A DNA stretch of 22,391 nucleotides from JAGOZV01 sp964346445 (GTDB taxonomy: Bacteria; Patescibacteriota; Saccharimonadia; Saccharimonadales; Saccharimonadaceae), in contig CAYFUI010000007.1 in NCBI GenBank assembly GCA_964346445.1, positions 1 to 22,391 on the forward strand. The letters are read 5' to 3'. How positions within the stretch are numbered: the stretch's first letter is position 1; each line of letters begins with the position of its first letter. A program made the translations under genes and the position numbers. This document shows positions 7,635 through 15,692 of the stretch, one piece after another. Below the pieces are notes generated by a model. It did no database searches. It was not told where the DNA came from and saw only the letters and a list, made by a program, of their open reading frames with translations.

Positions 7635-8402
7635 ATGACAACAGTGATTGCGGTGACAAACCAAAAAGGAGGAGTGGGGAAGACCACGACAGCCATTAAT
7701 TTAGCTTATTATTTAGCCAGGGCTGGTAAGAAGACACTACTAATAGATTTTGACCCACAAGGCAATGCTACTAGTGGTTTTGGCGTAGATAAAGATAAGC
7801 TAGTCTACACTTCTAGCGAGGTAGTCTCTGGAGGTTGCACCTTAGACATGGCCACCCTTCCTACTAAGTATAAAAATTTATTCGTTGTGCCAACTGTGCC
7901 AACACTCGCCAATACTGAGGCAGAATTAGCCCAATCAGATAAGCGTTTTTCTCGTCTTAAAATAGCCATCCAAGATGCTGCTGAACAATACGACTATATT
8001 ATTATAGATAGCCCGCCTAGCTTAAGCCTCCTCACCATTAATGGCTTAATTGCTGCTGACTACATATTGCTGCCGGTACAGACAGAATTTTACGCTCTGG
8101 AAGGCTTGGGGCAATTACTAGAAACGGTTAAGCTAATCCGCAAAGGAATGAACCCGCATTTAGACGTAATTGGCGTCCTGCCTACCATGGTTGATTCAAG
8201 AACTACCTTAAGTGGACAAGTACATGCAGAAATTAAAAAACATTTCCCAGCTAAGATATTTAAGACGGTTATTCCGCGAAACATCAGGGTAGCCGAGGCA
8301 CCTAGTCATGGTGTGCCGCTTGGTGTTTATGATAAGTTCTCTAAAGGAGCCAGGGCTTATAAAAGCTTAGCTAAGGAGGTTATGCAGCGTGTCGAAAACT
8401 AA
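7635..8402 (+). CDS. parA: Chromosome-partitioning ATPase ParA/Soj
   Basis: A deviant Walker-type ATPase that works with ParB to move or segregate the chromosomal origin region. At 255 residues it is the usual size of the short, chromosomal Soj-like class without an N-terminal DNA-binding extension. KGGVGKTT with the signature lysine is at residues 11-18, followed by the DFDPQGN motif and the Walker B-like IIIDSPPSLS segment. The ATG at 7635 lies 8 bases after the -10 box. It overlaps parB by 14 bases, which indicates co-transcription and coupled translation. Confidence 0.96.
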   Translation: MTTVIAVTNQKGGVGKTTTAINLAYYLARAGKKTLLIDFDPQGNATSGFGVDKDKLVYTSSEVVSGGCTLDMATLPTKYKNLFVVPTVPTLANTEAELAQSDKRFSRLKIAIQDAAEQYDYIIIDSPPSLSLLTINGLIAADYILLPVQTEFYALEGLGQLLETVKLIRKGMNPHLDVIGVLPTMVDSRTTLSGQVHAEIKKHFPAKIFKTVIPRNIRVAEAPSHGVPLGVYDKFSKGARAYKSLAKEVMQRVEN

Positions 8403-9273
8403 ACATGGATTAGGCAGGGGTTTTGAAACCTTAATTCCCACAGACCTATTGGATGATACCTTTGATGTAACTGCGGCAGAGGACAAAAAACTTTCGGCTT
8501 TAAAAAATATTCCTCTTAAAAAAATCAGTGCTGACCCTTCTCAGCCAAGGCGGCAATTCGACCAAGAGTCGCTCGAAGAGCTAGCTACTTCAATTAAACT
8601 GCACGGCGTGCTGCAGCCCATTGTGGTGGTAAAAAATGGTAGTAATTATGAAATTGTTGCCGGCGAACGACGGTTCCGGGCATCTAAAATAGCCGGCCTA
8701 AAAGAAGTACCAGCAATTATTCGTAGCCTTAGTAACCAGCATCGTTTAGAAGTTTCACTCATAGAAAACTTGCAACGACGAGACTTAAACTCCATTGAAA
8801 CGGCCACGGCATATCTCAAGCTAAAGGACCAGTTTAATCTGAGTCTAGACCAAATAGGCGAACGTGTTGGCAATAAGTCCGCAAGTACCATTAGTAACAC
8901 TCTAAGGCTCTTACGGCTGCCAAAAGCTGTTCAGTCAATGATTGTAAAGGGGCAACTAACTGAAGGGCAGGCCAGGCCTCTAATTGGGCTAGAAGATAGT
9001 GAAGCCGAAGAGATAGCTGGCTTAATTGTGGCTGAAGAGTGGAGCGCCCGACGAATAGAGCAATATATTAAAAATTTAAAAAGTGCGAAAAAAGATAATA
9101 ATAAACGCGGTATAGATGCTGCACTAGAGAAAAGTTATCACCAAAAGGCGGAAAGTCTTGCTACTAAACTAAAAACAGACGTTTCTGTTAAGGCTAGCGC
9201 TAAGGGCTCAGGGCGGTTAATTATTAAATTTAAAGACCAGGAAGAGTTTGAAAGGCTGCTTGGGCTCCTTTAG
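8389..9273 (+). CDS. parB: Chromosome-partitioning protein ParB/Spo0J
   Basis: A parS-binding CTPase clamp that partners with ParA; 294 residues. The N-terminus carries the GLGRGFETLIP segment typical of ParA-interacting ParB tails. A ParB/Srx-type CTP-binding domain follows, with GERRFRA at about 92-98, then a helix-turn-helix (about 145-175) and a C-terminal dimerisation region. The GTG start at 8389, inside the end of parA, has a strong AAGGAGG at 8373-8379. This contrasts with leaderless parA. I found no convincing parS site in the window. Confidence 0.96.
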   Translation: MSKTKHGLGRGFETLIPTDLLDDTFDVTAAEDKKLSALKNIPLKKISADPSQPRRQFDQESLEELATSIKLHGVLQPIVVVKNGSNYEIVAGERRFRASKIAGLKEVPAIIRSLSNQHRLEVSLIENLQRRDLNSIETATAYLKLKDQFNLSLDQIGERVGNKSASTISNTLRLLRLPKAVQSMIVKGQLTEGQARPLIGLEDSEAEEIAGLIVAEEWSARRIEQYIKNLKSAKKDNNKRGIDAALEKSYHQKAESLATKLKTDVSVKASAKGSGRLIIKFKDQEEFERLLGLL

Positions 9274-9303
9274 GGTAATTGGTATTTTACTGTAGGCTCT
9301 TAA

Positions 9304-9912
9304 CTAAAAGAACCGCATCTTATCAAAAGGGAATAGCCGTATCTTAACTGGGCCAATAACATCGTAAAGAGGTACTGGTCCAAGACCGTTCCTTGAGTCA
9401 TAAGAGTAGCCATCTTGCCGGTGGTCGCCGGCAACGAAAACCTGCTTTTCTGGCACTACAATATCAATATCGCCAGAAGTTGGGCTACCCGGAGAGTCGT
9501 GTTTTATTTGGTGGTCAGGATTAAAGCCGTTTGGCTGCTCGTCGTTATAAACAGTAATCACGCCATTTTTTACGACAACGCGTTCGCCTGGTAAGCCAAT
9601 AACACGCTTAACTAGATATTCATCTCCTAGCCCTGTTGAGATTTGTGGATTGGTGAATACAATAATTTCCCCCCGTTTAGGTACCCAGGCTTTATTTTGT
9701 AATAAAGATAAGGTTGAGGGCAAGCGGTTAACGATTAGGCGATCATTAGTAAATAGCGTACTTTCCATGCTTGGACCAACTACGCTATAGCTTCTAAATA
9801 CAAACGAATTTATTATTATGGTACCAATAATAACTGTAATAATAAAAACTGCTACACCAATAATATCTTGGAGCAAAGGATGGCGCTCAAAAAAAGACGG
9901 CTTTCTTGTCAT
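9304..9912 (-). CDS. lepB: Signal peptidase I
   Basis: A membrane serine protease that removes signal peptides from exported proteins; 202 residues, a short Gram-positive-like form. One N-terminal membrane segment spans about 17-38. The catalytic serine is S48 in GPSMEST and the general-base lysine is K102 in VKRVIGLPGE. The C-terminal box reads GDHR followed by DSRNGLG; the family usually has GDNR, so there is an Asn-to-His change in a non-catalytic position. It converges on parB with 30 bases between stops and no clear terminator there, and it diverges from the LCP gene. A likely substrate in this window is the protein encoded at 5652-7118. Confidence 0.95.
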   Translation of the reverse strand: MTRKPSFFERHPLLQDIIGVAVFIITVIIGTIIINSFVFRSYSVVGPSMESTLFTNDRLIVNRLPSTLSLLQNKAWVPKRGEIIVFTNPQISTGLGDEYLVKRVIGLPGERVVVKNGVITVYNDEQPNGFNPDHQIKHDSPGSPTSGDIDIVVPEKQVFVAGDHRQDGYSYDSRNGLGPVPLYDVIGPVKIRLFPFDKMRFF

Positions 9913-9922
9913 AACTATTATA

Positions 9923-9951
9923 ATTATACTCTTTTATTAGAAGGGTAACAA
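9923..9951 (-). promoter_or_regulatory. lepB promoter, leaderless layout
   Basis: On the minus strand, TTGTTA (9951-9946), a 17-base spacer and TATAAT (9928-9923), ending 10 bases before the lepB ATG. A second TATAAT overlaps the region even closer to the ATG. No Shine-Dalgarno sequence. Confidence 0.65.
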
Positions 9952-9976
9952 TAATTAGAGGATTATAATTTTATGG

Positions 9977-10005
9977 TTTACGGTGAAAGTTCACTGCTGT
10001 ATACT
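9977..10005 (+). promoter_or_regulatory. LCP gene promoter
   Basis: TTTACG (9977-9982), a 17-base spacer and TATACT (10000-10005). A TTG lies 8 bases and an ATG 14 bases after the -10; neither has a clear Shine-Dalgarno sequence. Confidence 0.6.
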
Positions 10006-10019
10006 GGTATGAGTTGAAT

Positions 10020-11729
10020 ATGAAAAAGAAGAATGTTAATTCATTGGATGGGTTTGTGCCACGACGTGCCGATGACGGTTTAGGTGAAAAGCGTTTTCAA
10101 TCAGAGACTAGTCAAAAAAGCCATTCAAACTCACGTATGGCTAGTCGGGGAAATAGAATGGCACGGCCAGACCTCAACAAGCAAAGGGGTCAGACAACTC
10201 GTAAACCGTTGGGGAAGACTGACGCTACGCATTCACTAAACAGCCAGGACATTACAGACTCTTTACGTAGTATTGACGAGGAAGATGGGGGCGTAGCCCG
10301 TAAAAGTAGGAGCTCAAAACGTAAAGACAAAAAACGTCAAAATAAACCAAAAAAGACCGGAAAGAAGTTTTGGAAGAAGTTGTTAATATTTATCTTAGTT
10401 ATCTTTTTAATTGGTGGCTTGTTTGTGGCGTATAAAATGTTTATAGCCGGCAATAAAATATTTGATGGCGGCTTAATGGGTATTATAAAGCAAGAAAAGC
10501 TTCAACAGGATGCTAATGGGCGTACAAATATATTAATTTATGGCACATCACCTATCGACCATGATGGGGCAAATTTAACGGACAGCATTATGGTAATGAG
10601 TGTTAACCAAGAGACCAAAGAGGGTTTTATGGTCAGCTTACCACGTGATTTGTGGGTTAAATATGAAAAGCCATGCATTGTGGGTAGTGCCGGAAAGTTA
10701 AATGCGGCTTATTTTTGTGCATCTAATGATGGCAAAGATGAAGAGGCAGGAGCCCAGGCCTTAGAGGCGCAAGCAGAGAAGATTCTTGGCTTAGATATTC
10801 ATTACTATACTCACGTAAATTGGGACGTATTGACCGAAAGCGTCGATGCCGTGGGAGGGATAGATGTTAAGATTGAAACTGATGATCCGCGTGGTATTTT
10901 AGACAGAAATTTTGATTGGGAGTGTGGCTATCGTTGCTATTATGTTAAGTACGACAAGGATGAGGTGGCCCATTTGGATGGTAAGCATGCGTTGGCCTTA
11001 TCGCGTGCACGTGGCGCGGCAGGGGGCTATGGGCTGAGCGGTGGTAATTTTGATCGTGAACGTAATCAGCAGAAGATAATAGCGGCGTTGCAGCAAAAGG
11101 CTCTGAGCGCTGGCACACTGACCAACATCGGTAAGGTTACAAGTTTAATCGATGCACTGGGCGATAATTTACGAACCGACATTTCTACTAGTGAGATTAG
11201 AACTGCACTAGGATTAGCTGCTAATATTCAACCAGATGATTTAGTTAGTCTCAGTTTAGTAGACAAGGAGCATCCACTGGTTACCACCAGCATGATTAGT
11301 GGTCAGAGCGTGGTTATTCCAACAGCGGGGATTTTTGACTACAGTGAGATTCATGCCTATATACGAAAACACAGTGTAATTAATGAGGTGTCTCGGGAGG
11401 GTGCACAGGTGGCTATTTATAACGCAACAGGGCAGTCAGGGTTGGCAAAAGAAACTGGCAGTATTATGGAAAACGTGGGCTATAACGTTGTTTATTATGG
11501 TGATGCACCGTCGGGCGATTATAATAATATTGTGATCTATCAAACCAAAGGCGATGTTGAAAACTTCACAAAAACAAGAGAAGCATTAGAAAGAAGATTT
11601 GATACTAAAATCAAATATGGAAAGCCAAATTTCACCGTCAAAGAGACTGTTGATTTTGTAATAGTCCTTGGCGATGTGCCAAAATTTGTTGAAAAGGCCA
11701 CTAAAGGTTCCGCAGCCAGCTCCTACTAA
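10020..11729 (+). CDS. LCP (LytR-CpsA-Psr) family protein with LytR_C domain
   Basis: A membrane-anchored enzyme of the family that transfers undecaprenyl-linked glycopolymers to the cell wall; 569 residues from the ATG at 10020 (a TTG at 10014 adds two). Residues 1 to about 115 are a long, disordered, very basic cytoplasmic tail. A single membrane segment spans about 120-140. The LCP catalytic domain follows (about 165-375), with TDSIMV, SLPRDLWV and the Arg-rich ALALSRAR and RERNQQKI segments that bind the polyprenyl pyrophosphate. A LytR_C domain lies at about 460-550. The LCP domain has four cysteines (EKPC, YFCAS, WECGYRC) outside the membrane, which could form disulfides. UppS, encoded in the window, would make its lipid carrier. 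Confidence 0.93.
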   Translation: MKKKNVNSLDGFVPRRADDGLGEKRFQSETSQKSHSNSRMASRGNRMARPDLNKQRGQTTRKPLGKTDATHSLNSQDITDSLRSIDEEDGGVARKSRSSKRKDKKRQNKPKKTGKKFWKKLLIFILVIFLIGGLFVAYKMFIAGNKIFDGGLMGIIKQEKLQQDANGRTNILIYGTSPIDHDGANLTDSIMVMSVNQETKEGFMVSLPRDLWVKYEKPCIVGSAGKLNAAYFCASNDGKDEEAGAQALEAQAEKILGLDIHYYTHVNWDVLTESVDAVGGIDVKIETDDPRGILDRNFDWECGYRCYYVKYDKDEVAHLDGKHALALSRARGAAGGYGLSGGNFDRERNQQKIIAALQQKALSAGTLTNIGKVTSLIDALGDNLRTDISTSEIRTALGLAANIQPDDLVSLSLVDKEHPLVTTSMISGQSVVIPTAGIFDYSEIHAYIRKHSVINEVSREGAQVAIYNATGQSGLAKETGSIMENVGYNVVYYGDAPSGDYNNIVIYQTKGDVENFTKTREALERRFDTKIKYGKPNFTVKETVDFVIVLGDVPKFVEKATKGSAASSY

Positions 11730-11734
11730 AGTTA

Positions 11735-11746
11735 TGGTATTATAAT
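11735..11746 (+). promoter_or_regulatory. Extended -10 element before the 267-aa membrane protein
   Basis: TGG then TATTAT (11738-11743), six bases before the ATG; an overlapping TATAAT (11741-11746) is only three bases away. No obvious -35 or Shine-Dalgarno sequence. It starts 5 bases after the LCP stop codon. Confidence 0.5.
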
Positions 11747-11749
11747 AGA

Positions 11750-12553
11750 ATGGACTTTCTAAAAATTAGATCCCGCCGTAAAACTGTTGCTAGTCAGGTT
11801 GTTTACATAGGCTTAAACTTAGCGCTTCCTATAATTATTCTGATATTAGTGCGCACTACGGGTTCTATGGTTTTGCCGGTTATTTTTGTCATTTTGAGTA
11901 AATGGCGAACCCTGGCTGTGCGGCCACGCTACTGGTTAGCAAATTTACAAACTAACATGGTAGACCTAATAGTGGGCTTAAGCGTTGCCATTTCTATGGT
12001 GCTAGTTAATAATGCTAATGCAAGCTTTTATGGTATTTTAATTTTCCAAATTATTTTAGCAATTTTTTATGCAGTTTGGTTGCTGGTTATTAAGCCTAGG
12101 TCAAAGCGCTCGTATGTTATTATTCAAGCCGGCATTGCGCTCTTTATGGGTACAATTACTATATTTAGTGCACTTTCTTATTGGGCGCCAAGCTTTGTAG
12201 TGGTAGTGTTAATGTGGGGTCTTGGCTATTTGACTGCCAGGCACGTTCTTACTAGTTTTAAGGAAAAACAAATAGCACTCCTTAGTTTTATATATGGTTT
12301 TTATATGGCTCAACTGGCGTGGCTGGCTTATCATTGGACTATCGCTTACTCATTGCCATTTTTCTCCTTCATCAAGGTGCCGCAGGTGGCAATTATAATT
12401 ACGCTTGTCTCGTTCGTATTGCTCTCATTTTATAATTCATTTTATAAACATAAAAAAGTCCGCCTTAATGACGTGCTATTGCCTACTGTTTTTTCCTTAT
12501 TAACAATTTTAGTTTTACTAATGTTTTTTGATAATATTACTTTTATTCTATAA
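11750..12553 (+). CDS. Polytopic membrane protein of unknown function (267 aa)
   Basis: I do not recognise a family. The protein is strongly hydrophobic with about seven or eight predicted membrane segments, a short basic N-terminus (KIRSRRK) and basic loops (for example KPRSKRS and YKHKK). There are no visible catalytic motifs, Cys residues or nucleotide-binding sites. Aromatic residues are dense in the second half. It sits 20 bases after the LCP gene and 48 bases before htrA, among envelope genes, so a role at the membrane or wall is plausible. The ATG follows a -10-like element by six bases or fewer, a leaderless layout. Confidence 0.8.
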   Translation: MDFLKIRSRRKTVASQVVYIGLNLALPIIILILVRTTGSMVLPVIFVILSKWRTLAVRPRYWLANLQTNMVDLIVGLSVAISMVLVNNANASFYGILIFQIILAIFYAVWLLVIKPRSKRSYVIIQAGIALFMGTITIFSALSYWAPSFVVVVLMWGLGYLTARHVLTSFKEKQIALLSFIYGFYMAQLAWLAYHWTIAYSLPFFSFIKVPQVAIIITLVSFVLLSFYNSFYKHKKVRLNDVLLPTVFSLLTILVLLMFFDNITFIL

Positions 12554-12554
12554 T
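12549..12554 (+). promoter_or_regulatory. Putative -10 of the htrA-like gene
   Basis: TATAAT at 12549-12554 overlaps the stop codon of the upstream gene. No good -35 is visible. An RNA starting near 12561 would have a leader of about 40 bases containing the AGGAGG site. Confidence 0.45.
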
Positions 12555-12601
12555 ATAAGAATAGCCTATGATAAATGCGTAGCATAACGAGAGGAGGGGA
12601 A

Positions 12602-13759
12602 GTGAAGGAAGAGGAAAAGCCAAAAAAGCGGTATCGCACCAAACGTTCTGGAGAAAGTTTTAAAAAGGTTAGCCTATTGCTTGGAATACTTTTTATCTCC
12701 TTTATTGCCGGTATGCTAGGGGCGGGGCTTATCTTTAAGACTAATATAAAAGAGCCAAGCATTGCGACAACTTCTGCGGTTGATGGGAATGAATTTACAA
12801 CCGGTAACGAAATTAGTGTTTCTAAGGTAGCCGAAGCAGTTGGCCCCAGTGTTGTTTCTATAATAACAGAAAGTCAGCTACAAACAATGTATGGCTCAGT
12901 CATGCAGGCGGGTGCAGGCACAGGAGTAATAGTTAGTAGTGATGGCTATGTTATGACTAACAAGCATGTTGTAGGTAATGCAAAAGTAGTAGACGTTATG
13001 CTAGATAGTGGTAAGCTCTATGAAGAGGTGAAAGTGGTTGGTAGTGACCCATTGAATGATATAGCTTTTCTTAAAATAGACCAGGTTAGTGACTTGCCAG
13101 TAGTCACCCTAGGAGATAGTCACACTGTTAGGGTGGGGCAACAGGTTATAGCTATTGGTAATGCCTTAGGGCAATACCAAAATACTGTAACAACTGGTAT
13201 ATTATCTGGCGTTGGGCGTCCAGTAACTGCGGGCGACTCTAGTGGGCAAAACCAAGAAAATTTAGTAGACCTTTTGCAGACAGATGCAGCTATTAATTCC
13301 GGTAATTCAGGTGGACCACTGGTGAATCTTGCTGGGCAAGTTATTGGAATAAACACGGCAATTGCCGCCGATGCAAATAATATTGGTTTTGCCATTCCTA
13401 TCAATGCAACTAAAGGAATATTGAGTGAGGTGCTAAAAACAGGTAAAGTGGAGCGGGCGTTTTTAGGCGTTAATTTTGTAAATATTACCCCTGCAGTGGC
13501 TAAACAGTATAACCTTTCGGTCAATAGCGGGGCCTTAGTGCTGGGTGATCAGGCTGTTGCCGCCGATAGTCCCGCAGCCGCCGCTGGCATCCAAAGTGGT
13601 GATATAATTTTGAGCGTTGGAGGTAATGAGGTGGGGCCTACCCAAGGGCTATCTACTATTATAGGGATGTATCGTCCTGGCGCCAAAGTGGACATTACTA
13701 TTCTACGTGCAGGTAAAGAAACTTCTCGCAGCGTAGTGTTAGGTGCGTACGCTAGTTAG
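12602..13759 (+). CDS. HtrA/Deg-type trypsin-like serine protease with PDZ domain
   Basis: An envelope quality-control protease; 385 residues. A basic N-terminus leads into one membrane segment at about 24-45, placing the catalytic part outside. The catalytic triad is H122 (in TNKHVV), D153 (in DPLNDIAFLK) and S236 (in GNSGGP), followed by one PDZ domain at about 290-380. The GTG at 12602 is chosen because AGGAGG (12592-12597) lies four bases upstream; an in-frame ATG at 12575 would add nine residues but lacks such a site. The last 21 bases overlap the end of prmC on the other strand. Confidence 0.94.
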   Translation: MKEEEKPKKRYRTKRSGESFKKVSLLLGILFISFIAGMLGAGLIFKTNIKEPSIATTSAVDGNEFTTGNEISVSKVAEAVGPSVVSIITESQLQTMYGSVMQAGAGTGVIVSSDGYVMTNKHVVGNAKVVDVMLDSGKLYEEVKVVGSDPLNDIAFLKIDQVSDLPVVTLGDSHTVRVGQQVIAIGNALGQYQNTVTTGILSGVGRPVTAGDSSGQNQENLVDLLQTDAAINSGNSGGPLVNLAGQVIGINTAIAADANNIGFAIPINATKGILSEVLKTGKVERAFLGVNFVNITPAVAKQYNLSVNSGALVLGDQAVAADSPAAAAGIQSGDIILSVGGNEVGPTQGLSTIIGMYRPGAKVDITILRAGKETSRSVVLGAYAS

Positions 13760-14599
13760 TACGGTTATTAGGCCAGCTGTTTGGATAACCTTATAGCCAT
13801 TATCGTTGGAAAAGCGTTTAACGTATGACTGTTGTGTGCTATCACACTCTAAAAATAGATAGCCACCGGGTGCTAACTTCTGTTTTGCTTGAATGATTAA
13901 TTTTTTTATTAAAGCCAAGCCGCGATCATCTGCATAAAGGGCCTGCGGTGGTTCATGATTTAATTCGGGTGGTAGGTGCTCCCAGCCTTTGTCTACATAG
14001 GGCAGGTTAGCTAAGATAAAGTTAGCTTTTTTGTAATAATTAGTTAAAAGGTTGCTTTTTGTGATCACCACATCTGCCTTTAGCTTTTTAGCATTCTCAG
14101 TTGCTATATTAATAGCGTATTGGTCATTCTCTAAAAGCGTCACACTTAATTCGGGAAATTCTAGCTTGGCAGTAATGCCAATAACGCCACTGCCAGTCCC
14201 TACGTCAACTAGCTCCATGTTGGTTGGTAGTAGTGAGAGGTTTTTTGGAACATAACGCCTTAACAATTCAATAAATTGTTCAGTTTCTGGTCGTGGCACT
14301 AAGACGGTTGGTGACACCTTGAAATGTCGTCCATAGAAATCTTTATAACCCAAGATGTAAGCTAAAGGCACACGGTCGCCGCGCAGGGCCACCCTGGCGT
14401 TAGCAATCTGTAAAAATCGTGGTAAAATTATCTCGTCGTTATGGGCATGCAGATAGGTGCGGTCTTTTCGTAAGGTGTTAGCAAGAATTAGTTCCGCGTC
14501 TAAACTGCCGCTTTTAATGCCACTAGCTTCTAATTGGTTACTAGCCTGTTTTAACCACGCATTAATTGTTGGCGTTTTCGGCGGCAAGTTGACGCTCAT
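13739..14599 (-). CDS. prmC: Peptide chain release factor N5-glutamine methyltransferase PrmC
   Basis: Methylates the glutamine of the GGQ motif of release factors using S-adenosylmethionine; 286 residues. An N-terminal helical domain precedes the conserved VPRPETE block. The SAM-binding motif DVGTGSG is at 132-138. The substrate-binding motif reads N-L-P-Y (198-201) instead of the common N-P-P-Y; the Asn, second Pro and Tyr are kept. The ATG at 14599 has GAAAGG upstream on the minus strand; a GTG at 14626 would add nine residues with a weaker site. It overlaps the end of prfA by 38 bases, so its substrate RF1 is made from the same transcript. Confidence 0.94.
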   Translation of the reverse strand: MSVNLPPKTPTINAWLKQASNQLEASGIKSGSLDAELILANTLRKDRTYLHAHNDEIILPRFLQIANARVALRGDRVPLAYILGYKDFYGRHFKVSPTVLVPRPETEQFIELLRRYVPKNLSLLPTNMELVDVGTGSGVIGITAKLEFPELSVTLLENDQYAINIATENAKKLKADVVITKSNLLTNYYKKANFILANLPYVDKGWEHLPPELNHEPPQALYADDRGLALIKKLIIQAKQKLAPGGYLFLECDSTQQSYVKRFSNDNGYKVIQTAGLITVLTSVRT

Positions 14600-15632
14600 A
14601 GCTTTGCAACCTTTCAATAATGTCACCTATTTCACCATTCATGGCAACTGGGATGTTAGCCCTAGAGTAGCCAACCCGATGGTCTGTAATGCGGTCTTGC
14701 GGAAAGTTATAGGTACGTATTTTTTCTGAGCGGTCACCAGTGCCAATTAAGCTACGTCGTTCTTGTGTTAGCTTAGCATTAGCCTCGTCTATTTTTTGCT
14801 GCAGTAGGCGACTCCTGAGTACGCCCATGGCTTTTTCGCGGTTTTTAATTTGCGATTTTTCGTCCTGGTTTGTCACAACTATGCCTGTAGGAATGTGAGT
14901 AATACGGACGGCACTATCTGTGGTGTTGACGCTTTGTCCACCGTGTCCACTCGCCCGGAAAATATCAATTCTTAGGTCATTAGGGTTTATTTCTACATCT
15001 GCTTCTTCGGCTTCGGGCAGTACAGCTACGGTGACAGTCGAAGTGTGCACGCGCCCCTGTGACTCCGTAGCTGGAACACGCTGCACGCGGTGGACACCGC
15101 TTTCAAATTTCAATTTAGAATAAGGTGAGTCACCCTTAACACTGAAAATAACCTCTTTCATGCCGCCTGTGTCATTTTGGTTCTGGCTAATGAGCTCAGT
15201 TTTGAGATTATTATTTTCAGCGTACCTTAAATATAAACGATACAATTCTGCAGCAAATAAACTGGCTTCGTCGCCACCTGCGCCGGCTCTTATTTCTATA
15301 ATGATATTTTTATCGTCATTGGGGTCTTTTGGTGTCAGCATCTCAAACAGACTGGTCTCTAGTTGCTCTAATTTCTCAGTCGTTTCGTCTACCTCTAAGG
15401 CCGCTAAAGTGGCTAGCTCGTCACCTCCTTTGGCTAGTTCAATGGCAGCCTCCAATTGTTTTTCTAAACTTAAACGTAAATTAACTTTATCTATAATTTC
15501 CGTTAATTCGCTAAAACGCTTATTCTTTAAAGAAAAAGCTTTATCAGCGTAAGAGTCGGGTGCAGCTAAATAAGACTCCAGGTCCTTATGCTCACGCTTT
15601 AACTCATCTAGGTTCAACTTAATTTTACTCAT
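14562..15632 (-). CDS. prfA: Peptide chain release factor 1 (RF1)
   Basis: Terminates translation at UAA and UAG; 356 residues, normal length. The codon-recognition tripeptide PAT is at 187-189, in the RF1-specific context VPATESQGR. The catalytic GGQ is at 231-233, with its neighbours S-V-N-T. The ATG at 15632 is chosen over the adjacent upstream GTG (15635); it lies 7 bases after an extended -10 with no Shine-Dalgarno sequence. In many Firmicutes rpmE, prfA and prmC lie in this order, and here they do too. The TGA stop of ileS implies that an RF2 gene exists elsewhere in the genome. Confidence 0.96.
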   Translation of the reverse strand: MSKIKLNLDELKREHKDLESYLAAPDSYADKAFSLKNKRFSELTEIIDKVNLRLSLEKQLEAAIELAKGGDELATLAALEVDETTEKLEQLETSLFEMLTPKDPNDDKNIIIEIRAGAGGDEASLFAAELYRLYLRYAENNNLKTELISQNQNDTGGMKEVIFSVKGDSPYSKLKFESGVHRVQRVPATESQGRVHTSTVTVAVLPEAEEADVEINPNDLRIDIFRASGHGGQSVNTTDSAVRITHIPTGIVVTNQDEKSQIKNREKAMGVLRSRLLQQKIDEANAKLTQERRSLIGTGDRSEKIRTYNFPQDRITDHRVGYSRANIPVAMNGEIGDIIERLQSYERQLAAENANN

Positions 15633-15639
15633 CACTCTT

Positions 15640-15648
15640 ATTATAACA
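15640..15648 (-). promoter_or_regulatory. prfA extended -10, leaderless layout
   Basis: Minus strand TGT then TATAAT (15645-15640), seven bases before the prfA ATG. No -35 match is visible. The -10 touches the end of the inverted repeat that follows rpmE. Confidence 0.6.
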
Positions 15649-15678
15649 GAAACACCCCATGGAAGAGGTGTTTTTGTT
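15645..15678 (-). terminator. Inverted repeat after rpmE, probable terminator
   Basis: Arms 15645-15656 and 15667-15678 pair over 12 positions with one mismatch around a 10-base loop. On the minus strand it follows the rpmE stop by about 14 bases. The U-tract is better in the plus direction (five Ts), so its strength for rpmE is uncertain. Confidence 0.5.
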
Positions 15679-15692
15679 AGCTTTACTTTTTA

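Noticed and set aside
10642..10648. CACGTGA core as a parS site
   Set aside because: Only the core matches; the flanks do not fit the parS palindrome, and the site codes for a conserved LCP motif.
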